Of a DNA stretch of 64,000 bases, positions 11,890 through 22,988 are shown piece after piece. How positions within the stretch are numbered: the stretch's first letter is position 1; each line of letters opens with the position of its first letter. The notes under the pieces are model-generated. The model was not told the origin of the DNA. It ran no database searches and saw only the letters and a program-made list of their open reading frames with translations. The stretch is from Imbricaverruca yamaguchii (Eukaryota > Arthropoda > Thecostraca > Neoverrucidae): the NCBI GenBank assembly GCA_034440575.1, contig JAOTOL010001613.1:2132501-2196500 (forward strand). Direction: 5' to 3'. The translations under genes and the position numbers were made by a program.

Positions 11890-13540
11890 CCTCATGGGCC
11901 TTGACGTTTCTACGTTTCGGGGTAGTCATTTTCTCCTCGTTCTTATGCACGGAGATTTCGCCCACTGAAACGAGAACAAACAAAGAACTGTCACAGACTA
12001 ATTTCTTTCCAACATGACACAAGCAAGCTATCGCGACAAGTTCTATCCATGTTCGTCCATGCATAGCGTCGATTGCAACAAAGTATTCAATATACAATAA
12101 TGAAATTCATCACGTCGCGCTTTTGCTCCGACATCATATGTTGCAACTTTGCCGGTTCACCTGGACACCTCGCCAGTTTTTGCCTGGTTATTTGGGCTTA
12201 GGGGCGCATCAACTGCTTCGACAGTTTCTGCCTGGATAAATTTGGTCGACGGAAACGAGGATGCATTCGCAATTCGGTGTGGGTCTCATGGTGTTTTAAG
12301 CTGTACGATTATATTTTCGGCTTGTCGTACGACGCTCCCGATGACGATCTGGAACCGAAAGCTTGACTCAATAATTAGGTGTTATTTCGCTCAACTTCAC
12401 TTTTCCTTGTCAATGAAGGCCACCTTTATAATATGTATCTGCCTAATGTTCACCACCATGAACAATTCACCTGGGTATATTTCCTTTCCATGAATGCTTG
12501 GCCTGGGATAAGAAGGATGTGAAAAGAAAGTAGAGTCCTGTAAGATTAGACTCTACTTGTACATGGACATTGTCACAGTTGACATGAGTATTTCTTGAGA
12601 AGTTCACCATCATTGACATGTTTTGCTGGTGCTTTAATTGGTATTACATTTGTATTACGCTGAAGTTCCTCAATGAACAAATATATGTAGCTTCTCCGGA
12701 ATAGTCATCTCAAGCACCTATTGCATTGATACAAGCCTGCAGCGCAAGGAACATGTTCCGGTAGGTAGTTCTACACAAACGGACATCTCGCCGAAGGTCT
12801 TTTGCGGTCATCATCTTGTACAAATGGAGGACCTATTAAGGCAACGCTCTCTTGTACCATGATACAGAATTAGTCGAACAATGTCATCACCATGAATGCA
12901 GCATTTCTGCTAACCGCCTTTCAGTACAGAATGACATCCGTGCCAAAAAGACGACGCTGAACAGGAAATAGTTTTGCTTTCCTCAACATATCTGCATACA
13001 TCATGCATACAGTCACGTTGTTTCGTCGACCGAGGAGAGAATATGTTCAGTGGTCATTGTTGTCATAACATGCCCGTTAGTTTGAGGTTATGAAAGTAGA
13101 TGTCTGAACTGCCAGGATGACGAGGGATAACAGAGCTGTCCGGTTACCAATTGGACTAGTTTTCAAGGTCAGTTTTTAGTAGTTTAGTTGCTTTCATGCG
13201 TTTCGTGGAAGCTGAATTAGGTTGCTTCACTTGCTCTTTCATCCTCCAGATTTATATTGTATTTTCTTTTTCTTGTTTGTCCATTAGATTAGGAAAAGCA
13301 CCCACGCCTGAAGATGTAAAGTTAAAGGTTACAAGTTGCGCTAAGTCTTATGTGGCATCCGGTGCTTAAGCAAAAGCGAAAGCAAATGGAACACATGCAA
13401 ATGGTAGGAAACGCCCGCTGCAAACGAAGGCACTTGCATAACCGACAGATATACTTGAGATGCACCTGCATTACATTCAGCAGCACATTGGAGGGTGGAC
13501 ATAATTCCTGCCTCCTATCTTCCGGTCCCACTGTAGCTAG
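11890..13540. other. No gene recognised
   Basis: Moderately AT-rich sequence. Near 12198 it carries the dispersed string CTTAGGGGCGCATCAACTGC, also seen near 5140. No domain or array was recognised. Confidence 0.5.
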
Positions 13541-14520
13541 ACCGTTAGTTGGAGATGACGGGATCCGCTGTAGCTGGACCGTTAATAGGAGATGACGGGT
13601 TAATCTGTAGCTGGACCGTTGGCAGGAGATGACGGGTTCTGTTGTAGCTGGACCGTTGGCAGGAGATGACGGGTTCTGCTGTAGCTGGACCGTTGGTAGG
13701 AGATGACGGGTTCTGCTGTAGCTGGACCGTTGGTAGGAGATGACGGGTTCTGCTGTAGCTGGACCGTTGGCAGGAGATGACGGGTTCTGCTGTAGCTGGA
13801 CCGTTGGCAGGAGATGACGGGTTCTGCTGTAGCTGGACCGTTGGTAGGAGATGACGGGTTCTGCTGTAGCTGGACCGTTGGTAGGAGATGACGGGTTCTG
13901 CTGTAGCTGGACCGTTGGTAGGAGATGACGGTTTTTGTAGCTGGACCGTTGGGGAGATGACGGGTTCTGCTGTAGCTGGACCGTTGGTAGGAGATGACGG
14001 GTTCTGCTGTAGCTGGACCGTTGGCAGGAGATGACGGGTTCTGCTGTAGCTGGACCGTTGGTAGGAGATGACGGGTTCTGCTGTAGCTGGACCGTTGGTA
14101 GGAGATGAGGGTTCTGCTGTAGCTGGACCGTTGGCAGGAGATGACGGGTTCTGCTGTAGCTGGACCGTTGGCAGGAGATGACGGGTTCTGCTGTAGCTGG
14201 ACCGTTGGTAGGAGATGACGGGTTCTGCTGTAGCTGGACCGTTGGTAGGAGATGACGGGTTCTGCTGTAGCTGGACCGTTGGTAGGAGATGACGGGTTCT
14301 GTTGTAGCTGGACCGTTGGTAGGAGATGACGGGTTCTGCTGTAGCTGGACCGTTGGTAGGAGATGACGGGTTCTGCTGTAGCTGGACCGTTGGTAGGAGA
14401 TGACGGGTTCTGCTGTAGCTGGACCGTTGGTAGGAGATGACGGGTTCTGCTGTAGCTGGGTCGTTGTTAGGAGATGACGGGTTCTGCTGTAGCTGGACCG
14501 TTGGTAGGAGATGACGGGTC
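13541..14520. repeat. 37-bp minisatellite, about 26 copies
   Basis: Unit GGTTCTGCTGTAGCTGGACC followed by GTTGGTAGGAGATGACG, 37 bp measured from one GTAGCTGGAC to the next (13681 to 13718). A single-site variant (GTTGGTAGG versus GTTGGCAGG) is interspersed. One unit near 13935-13960 carries deletions. Long minus-strand frames across the array are periodic and have no homology. Confidence 0.95.
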
Positions 14521-15485
14521 CAGCTGACCGCTCGTGACCCGGAGGCGAAGGGGAGGTCCTGATATCCACCAGGTTGTGTCGTAGGTATCGAGACCCAGCC
14601 TGTGCCGCGCATCTGAGGCATCGTGGTGTCCTACCAGCCTGGCAGGTAGATGTGCTGCGGTATCGTGGTGCGTTAACCGGAGACATTGCTATGCAGGACG
14701 TGCAACGACAGGATGGCCTGTCCTCACAGCTATGTTTGATGCGTACAAGCAGGGTACCGGTCTTCGTCAGCCGTGCTGTTTATCTTCGTCTTCGTCAGCC
14801 GGCCCAGTCGGCCACGTGCATACGTGGCCGGCTGGGCGGGAGTACAGCGCGTACATATGTTTGAGCACGCCTTCTCATGCACATTTGCTGAAGTGCATGT
14901 GTGTTTACGCAGCTCTGCATTCGGGTACATTTACCATGAAACTATCCATGTTATTTACTGACGTAAAGTTGTGCTTACGTATATTTGCCAATGGAAATAT
15001 GAGCGTGGATGCATTTGTTATGCATGCATTTCCGCATACGTATGTGTACATATGTCCGCTTGCGCTTACGCACATTTGATACGTACTTTGGCGTTTGTGT
15101 ATATTTTGAACGCACATCTGCGCTCGCGTACATTCGATTTTTAACGTATTTTCTTCCTAGATTTGCGGTTGCGTATGTGTGTTATTACGTGCATTTGCGC
15201 TTATGTGCCTTTGCCATGCGCTTGTTTGGGCCGACGTACATCTGTTCCAGAGTCATCGCAACCGCAGACTGCCACCAGATGACAGCACTGGTCTCCAGAT
15301 CGTGTTTGACCATGTCGGCGGCGAGCGGCGCGTACCCAGATGGGCCCGGCCTTGGCTGGGTGCCAACTCTCGATTGCGCCGCCGAGGTGACCTCGAGTAT
15401 TTGGGCGGATACTTGGCGCAGATGCCGCTGCAGAACAGCCGCCGGCCGGCCAGTCGGGGCCGTCACTGCCGTGGTGCGTGCGCGC
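14521..15485. repeat. Degenerate repeats of a CATTTGCGCTTACGTA-type unit
   Basis: From about 14870 to 15230 the sequence is built from strongly diverged copies of a unit of about 24 bp containing CATTTG, GCGCTTACG and TACGTA. It looks like an old array that has decayed. 14521-14870 and 15240-15485 show no recognised gene. Confidence 0.55.
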
Positions 15486-15762
15486 AGCGTGCGCTTCTGT
15501 GAACGTACGCGGTCTGCGAACGTACGCGGTCTGTTCTGAACGTGCGCGGTCTGAAAGTACGCGTTTTGTGAACGTGCAAGATCTGAACGCGCGCGGTCTG
15601 AGAACGTACGCGTTCTGTTCTGAACGTACACGCAAGGTCTGAACGCGCACGGTCTGCGAACGTACGCGGTCTGTGAACGTGCGCGGTCTGCGAACGTACG
15701 CGATCTGTGAACGTGCGCGGTCTGCGAACGTACGCGATCTGTGAACGTGCGCGGTCGACGAA
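15486..15762. repeat. 17-bp CG-rich array upstream of the acyltransferase gene
   Basis: About 16 copies of a 17-bp unit (GAACGTACGCGGTCTGC / GAACGTGCGCGGTCTGT). Each unit holds an alternating purine-pyrimidine run such as ACGTACGCG or ACGTGCGCG. The array ends about 100 bp before the start codon at 15863, so it lies in the promoter or 5' UTR region of that gene. Confidence 0.88.
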
Positions 15763-15862
15763 CAGCTCTCAGCCACGTTCAGTGTTGCGCGAACACTATC
15801 GCACGCGCAGCGCGACCTCAGGCACCGCCGCCGCCGCCATAAGGGTACCCTCGGCGGCGGCC
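15763..15862 (+). promoter_or_regulatory. Probable 5' UTR/promoter-proximal region of the acyltransferase gene
   Basis: A GC-rich leader immediately precedes ATG 15863, with a strong start context (GCGGCCATGG). No TATA box is apparent. The transcription start cannot be placed from sequence alone. Confidence 0.4.
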
Positions 15863-16047
15863 ATGGCGTCCACCGGTGCGCCGCGGGTCGGCCAGCTGCT
15901 GCGGCGGCTGGGCAAGCAGGAGACCATGTGGCACGTGATGTTCACGCGCGGCCGAGGCACCGGCATGCTGCAGTACTCGCTGGTCGTCGACTCTGACCGC
16001 GAGCTGGAGACCGGCGTCGTGAAGAGGGCACTGGAGGCGCTGCAAAC
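15863..16047 (+). CDS. Acyltransferase exon 1
   Basis: 61 complete codons plus two bases. ATG 15863 was chosen for its strong context and because the following residues (LLRRLGKQETMWHV, then GTGMLQYSLVV and ELETGVVKRALEAL) match the first strand and helix of acyltransferase/condensation domains. The donor is AAAC|GTACGTAG at 16047/16048. An in-frame extension upstream of ATG is open but runs into the 17-bp array and is not supported. Confidence 0.72.
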
Positions 16048-19000
16048 GTACGTAGGCACGTGCGCGCGCTGTTCTGCCTGCTCTAATGCCTCTCGTGCAA
16101 TGGGCTGTCGCATCCCGTTGGCGTGGTGCTCGGGGGTGTCGGAATGAATATCGCAGCCTGCGTATGCGCGGATGGGATGGGTGCAGGTTATATGAGTCGA
16201 ATGGGGAATTCGCAACTCCTTTCCCCAGGTACAAAGTCTTCTGTCATAGCCCCTCCCCTCCCCGGCACCTGCATTAACAGCACGGCCTTTCTATACAAGT
16301 GTCACGCAATAGTTTAAACTGCAGGCTCAAGAGCATGCATGGAAGGAGGAGGAGAATGACTAGTTGGCCCATCATTCATGCGTGTTTGACTGGACAGAAG
16401 ATGGAAGAAGTCATAAATATTGCATGCCGTCCACTAGTTTGGCTGATAAGAAATGCAGCAGGAAGCCTGGCAATTACTCAATTTGTAAGAAATGCACCAG
16501 GAACCCTGAAAATTGCTCAAATTGGTATCTGCATTACCATTGCACGCCGTTCCCGGTGACCTCCTGAGAAGGCAGGTGTTTTAGGGCGCATCGGCCATGT
16601 TGATCAAATGGTACAAATGCTACAAATGCTGCAGTGATGCTAAATGGTACAGTCATCATGGCAAAATGTTCTTAGTGGAGTCCCCCAGGGGTCAGTACTG
16701 GGGCCACTACTGTTCATTATATTTGTAAATAACATTGAAAGTGGCCTAAGCAGTAAAGTTTTTAAATTTGCGGATAATTTGAATGTCTTCATGGCAATAA
16801 CAGGTCAAGATGAGCATATCTCGCTGCAAAAAGACTTAGACGAACTTTTTGAAGTGGTCCGAAGAATGGCAAATGAAATTTAATTTCGATAAGTGCAAAA
16901 TCATGCATGTAGGTAAGCAGCATATGAAGGCTCCATACTTGATGGGTGGCCAAGTGCTATCAGTGACTCAACAGGAGAAGGATTTAGGTGTAATTCTAAA
17001 CACAAAATTGGGGGCATCAGAACAGACCAAGGAAGCCAGGAAGAAGGCACCGAGAAGCTCGGGGCAATAAATAGGAATGTGTCATACAGAAGTGAGGAAG
17101 TCATCAGGAAGCTTTACTGCGCATATATCAGGCCACATTTGGAATACTGCATCCAAGCTTGGTCTCCTATCTATGAAAAAGATTGTTGGCTTTTAGAGAG
17201 AGTACAAAAGAGGTCTACAAAAATGGTTAATGGCATAAGCAACCTGGCATATGAGGAAAGATTGAAGAAATTGAATATGTTTTCACTTAGATATAGAATG
17301 CTGAGAGGAGATCTCATCGAGGTCTTTAAATTTGTTCATGGTCTGGAGAGGGGATATCTTGGGGAAATGTTTTAATTGAAAAGAAATTATGCAATTAGAG
17401 GTCATAAATTCAAAATTGAAGTTAACCACAGCAGAACAAGGTTAAGGCAGACTTTCTTCACCAACAGGGTAGTAGAACACTGGAACCAGCTGCCAGAAAA
17501 CATTGTCAGTAGCAGCACATTGAATATCTTTAAAAACAGCATAGACAATTATAAGAATAGAAGGCTTACTTTTCAGTATTACCGGGAGGGCTGATTGACA
17601 GATTTGTTGGGCAACTGGTTCAGTGTACAGAGTGCAACCAAGAAGGGCCCTTGTGGCTCATAGTTGCACTAATCTTTTATGTCTTTATGTCTTTATGATC
17701 ATATAGCTCGGGCAAGTGCTGTCCGTGACCCACAGTCCGCGGCACAGCCGCTCTCCTAGCAGGTCACGCAAACACATACCTCATTGTGTTCGGTGTCGAC
17801 GCAAAAGTACCACGAAGTATGGTTGCTGTTTTGAATCCGGTGACACGCATGTTACGATCCGCCCCATGACACGACTTCTCCGCCCAGCCCTGGCGGCACG
17901 CAACCTGCTCGCGTCACACATGGCACTCCACTGGCATTGAGCTGACCGATAGCCCGGCCCCGAGGCACGAAAGTCACGTGACTTCGGTTCACGTGCTTGT
18001 TGGTCGGCCAGCCACACGCGCACAGCTTTGCAGATACAAGACAGTTCTCCATAGCAGGCTCTCCGTGGATAAAAAATAACAAATTATTCGGAGAAATTGG
18101 TATGAAAAAGCTGGCTAAAAAATCTTAAAGGCTGATCCATTTCTGATGGAATTCATCATAGCTGATATGCTGCGAGTGCTGGAAACATCAGTGCACTGTT
18201 TCTGATGGAATTCATTCATTCATGGAATTCCATTGCTTCATGGAATTTTCATTTCTTCATGGAATTCCATTTCTTCATGGAATTCATGGAATTCCATTCA
18301 TTCATGGAATTCCATTTCTGATGGAATTCATCATAGCTGATATGCTGCGAGTGCTGGAAACATCAGTGCACTGTTTCCAAATACTTGCTTCAGGGAATTA
18401 TGTTCAGCTCAGGATCTACGTCGTCGAAATTCAGTAGGAAGAGTTATTGTCAGAATTCGACTGGCGTCAAGTATGACATCAAGCCAGCGTGCTACCCGAG
18501 GTCCTGCTTCCATAGACGATGTTAGAGTTCGTGTCCTGGGCCAATATTGGCCCATAGCGCCCATTGCCGAAGGCGACATCTTGCCCAAGAAATGGCCGTC
18601 GATGACGGGTCGAAGGTCAGTTTATCGTCTTGTGGTAAGATAAACGCCCCTCTTGTCAGGGTTGAAGTTCCTCTCGAGACCGACTCTCTTGTGAATCACT
18701 CCCTGGACACCTTTTGAACTGCTCTGGTACACTTCCCACGTGGGATCGGTGCCCCCGTTATATCCAGGTCACCTCAATGAATGTTGCATTATGTCACTTG
18801 ATTCATCATTGAATATACGTGTAGAAGAAAGCTGATGTGAATATCGTGTTAATGGACAAAGAGAGAAAGGATAGTGGAAAGGAAGTTATCTTAGCCATTG
18901 GTTCTCCGATGAGGTAAGGACGGACCCAGCATACCTGTTGGTACTGGCCACCATCGGTTAGTGGCGACAGGTGACTCGTACAACCATAAGTATGTTTGAG

Positions 19001-22000
19001 GTCAATTTCCCCCAAATCATCTAAGCACGGACGGAGCTTGGCATAGGCGCTATGGTGCGTCCTACCTCAACAACGTGATGTGCAAAATAACACGTCCTGT
19101 CAGGCCACTGAACTATGATGTAAACAGTGGAAGCATCGCGTATCTTATTTGTCTCCATCGAACTGCGAATGATCGAGAATTAATCGAACTTGCTGCCCCC
19201 AAATCATCCATGATGGATGTGGTAGAGTGATAGACAACTGAAATAATTGCCGTTGGTCGCTCCGGAGTTATCCCAGATTAATAACCTATCTTGACGACAG
19301 ATGACCTTTGTGGAGTTTTGTGACATTTGTGGAATAATTACATAGTTCATGTGCACTCTATGACTGAATTAGGTGTTTACGTTTTCTCCTGGGCACTGCA
19401 CATTGGCATCTCTAGGCAAAACTATGTCGACATTTTAACCTCACCTAGCCACTTATCAGTCAAAGCGTAGCGAATCACACAGGCTATAGGATCAACATGG
19501 TCGATGCGCCCTAAAGCTAGCGAATCACACACGACTATTGTGGTATTATGGGATGTTGAGAAACAATTGTGAACACATTCACCGCGTATCTGCTACCGCT
19601 GCTACACATGTAACGAGGGGAGAAAATAAAACTGGAATATTGTTTTTCAACAAGAAAACTGGTTTAAGTGATATTAGAGGTCACAAGTAAACCAACAAGT
19701 AGAAACCCGGCGTTAATCGTGAACTGATTCAACGGTGGACATAAAACGCTGGCTGTCATCGTATTTGGCCCGCTTTCTTCACTTGGAAATGCTCCAGGAG
19801 TGGCATCGCCCCGTTCTCGCGAACTTGGCGGATGTCGTCACGGGCGATGGCTAACCGGCGGAGCACTTCGGCACTTTGCCGCTTTCTTTGGACCAGGGGG
19901 TAGCAACCTGCACAGATTTTCGCACGTAAATGAAGCGGGGTTATCGGGCCCACATTGTGCACAAACCTGCGGGAATGTATTACAGAAACATTTCATGTAG
20001 CACTTGCTATGTCAGGTCTACCGACTACTGACCTGTGACGATTCTTCGGGAACCTGTTCGAATGGATTTCTACACATGCCGCACTTTTCAGGTTTTAATT
20101 CAAATTTATCGCAAGCTATGTGTGATACCCTTGTAAGAGAACTATCGCCGTGTTTTCATTCAATTTTAATCCATTTAGAGGTGACATGATCCAATGGCAT
20201 CAACGCACAGATCAGGTCAAATAACGAAGGATTAATATGTGGTTTTGGTTTTCGGGTCCCAAATGCGTAATGTTGAACCTAGAGGATAACAATGCACACT
20301 GAATTCGAATCACTACCCAAAGCTATCCCGTGGAATAGTTTGTACCACATTTGGTGAACTGACATTTGAACTGTGCTGACCAGGTAAGTACAGGCACATG
20401 GGGTCAAAGTGGGTCAAGGCTGGCCCCAAGGCACGGATGTGTGCTGACGTCAGATTAGGCGGTCATAGATGCATGGGCGAAAATTGTTCAGGGCCCCAAA
20501 ATCCTAAACCACATGCTGGCCATATGTTGCCTGCTATGCCATCCTATAGGTCGATATGGGCTGTTACAGGACGCTATAGGATCATGCAACCCCCTTTATA
20601 CTTCGATTGAATGTTGAACAAGTTGATGTGTATTTCATAAAAATATATATTTCGATCTGAGCTCAGAACTTCAAAAGGTGCGAAATCTGCGGAAATCCGT
20701 AGGAACATGTTCACGAGCCATGCATGATCTGGTAACATCTTCTCAGGTCAGTGGCCTGATCGGACCTAGCAACAAGATTCATGCCAAAAGTTTTGCAATG
20801 AATCTCCGCATGCCTGAATACAGTTTCATTGCATTTATTCAGCAATTTCTGTGATATCCTTGATGGTAAAAGCAAACCCACTTACGGCACCACACGAACG
20901 GGGCAAAACTGATTGGTGTAAGCTTGCGAAGCTCCTTAAAACCGCTATAGCTAGAACATTACAATAGTTTTTTTTTTTAATATACACAAAACACAATGAG
21001 ATGCGCAGCCAAACAAAGCGCCCGTTCCTCCTGCCAGTACCAACACTAGCTGAACATAATCTATGAATTTCCACCACGGCATTGCAACAGTTTTCGGCGC
21101 TCCTCGCGTGCGTGGCATCCGTGCGATTATTTCCCAATTCCAGATCCGTGACGTTGCCTTGAAATCTGGTAGGACAATTGCTAACTGACCATGCGTCGGA
21201 AAATCTGTCGCCCGAACAACAACACCATGTCGCCAACGCCAGCTCTTACGGTACCGAAAACACATGTATCTGAGTACAGTGGTCAGAAATTTTAGACCAG
21301 ACAGTTGAACAGCAAATTACTTTTTTTTCATAAATACCTTCACACACCTGAGGTTGCATGAGCTATCATCAATACTTCCTAATGTAGGAATGGCCGCATT
21401 CGTCCATTTTAAAGCAGCAGAGCACACCACGAAGAGGATTCTTATGAAGACCCAATCAATTCTTCTTCGCCAGACAAACACTATGAACTTTTCACCCCGG
21501 AAGTGAATTGGGTTATATATCAATTAGCCCAGCATATAACAAGATACTAATTTATATCCTTAACGGGTTCAGATTTAGTTACCTAAACTGTTGCGGAAAA
21601 AAACACTGACATATTGAATTCAAGATTTTCTTATGGCGTTCCGCCGAAAAAGTGTCATTAAATAGAGCTAGCTCTCTTTCGGCCGGAGAAGGGTTCAGAG
21701 TTATTTTGCGTGGTGCGAACCTTTTTTTGTTTCGTTAAGTGTATTTTTGGTTCCTGAGGCGTGAGGGGGTTCCCACCTCTCCTCGGCTGAGCCTCTGTTG
21801 GAGAAAGTGAACAAAATCATGATTTCAAGCACATGATCACACATCATCTGGTCAAACCAAGCGTTGTGTGCAGTGACCCTGGCAGTCGACGCGCCGCTAA
21901 ACTCCAAGTCATCATCATCGTCATCAAACCAGGTGTGGCTTCGGAATCGGAATCAGTTCCACATCCTAGTACAAACTGGATCCATTGACGGTTCCCAAAA

Positions 22001-22771
22001 AAAACTGGATTTAGTCGCTCAGTAGGGCCGAGTAAAACTTGAACGCAATTCTTCCCCGTTGTCTTCACACTTTTCGAACCCTTTGGACTTGGCATCAACT
22101 GTTTCTAGTTTTCCACAAATTGTGATCGAAGATCAATTTTGCTGCAAAACAGACAGTTTCGTGTGGGCAGGGGCATGGCTAGGATGGCCCTCCTGGATCC
22201 GTTAGTGAACGCATGACATTTACAGAGTCGAATAAGCATCACACTAAAGCCAGGTCTACGAGCCCACCAGTCCTGAACACTTTTAGCTAAGCTTTCGGTC
22301 ACAGCAGTTCCCACCTCTAGTGCCAATCTAAGCAGGTAGGTAGGCAATGTTATGAATCAATGGGGGACTTCTTCTGTGTAAAACATGTCCCGAAGTAGGT
22401 CGACAGTGAACTTACATGGCGATTTCGTTTAACGTTACAACTGACAAGGCATTTTACAGAAACGTCTTCATTCATCTAGCGAAGGCCCTGTACCCTGCGC
22501 TTGTTATGAAACGAGAACACAATATATGATGACATCTGCCAGAGGCTTACCTCCTCATTTATACGTATTTCAGTACAGTGATAGAGCTGTCCAATTGAAA
22601 GTGTAAATCGGACTTCAATGTATTCAAAAAAATTTTTTTCATTTTTTTGTTGGGAGGAATTAGGGGAAAAAAAAAAAAAAAAAAAAAAAAAAATAAAAAA
22701 CCCCCCCCCCCCCCCCCTCCCCCGGGGGAAAAAAAATGGGATAAAAAAAAAAAAAAATAAAAAAAAAAAAA

Positions 22772-22811
<40 letters not shown>

Positions 22812-22928
22812 AAAAAAAAAAATAAAAAAAAAAAAAAAAAAAAAAAAATAAAAATATTTTTATTTTTTTTTTCTCAAAAAAAACCCCCCCAAAAAAAAAA
22901 AAAAAAAAAAAAAAAAGGGGAAAAAAGG

Positions 22929-22988
<60 letters not shown>

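Larger units (their letters stand above)
17701..22650. other. Intronic sequence of the acyltransferase gene, mostly unrecognised
   Basis: Apart from the duplication at 18137-18377 and the dispersed fragment near 19500, I see only short open frames without domain matches. No additional exon with matching phase was found between 16047 and 23435. Confidence 0.5.

Noticed and set aside
843..14520. CRISPR arrays at the regular 35- and 37-bp repeats
   Set aside because: Units are directly adjacent with no unique spacers, and the DNA is eukaryotic.
13322..14686. 454- and 358-residue minus frames (SYSRTRHLLPTVQLQQNPSS)
   Set aside because: Periodic translation of the 37-bp array; frameshifts by unit length give equivalent frames.
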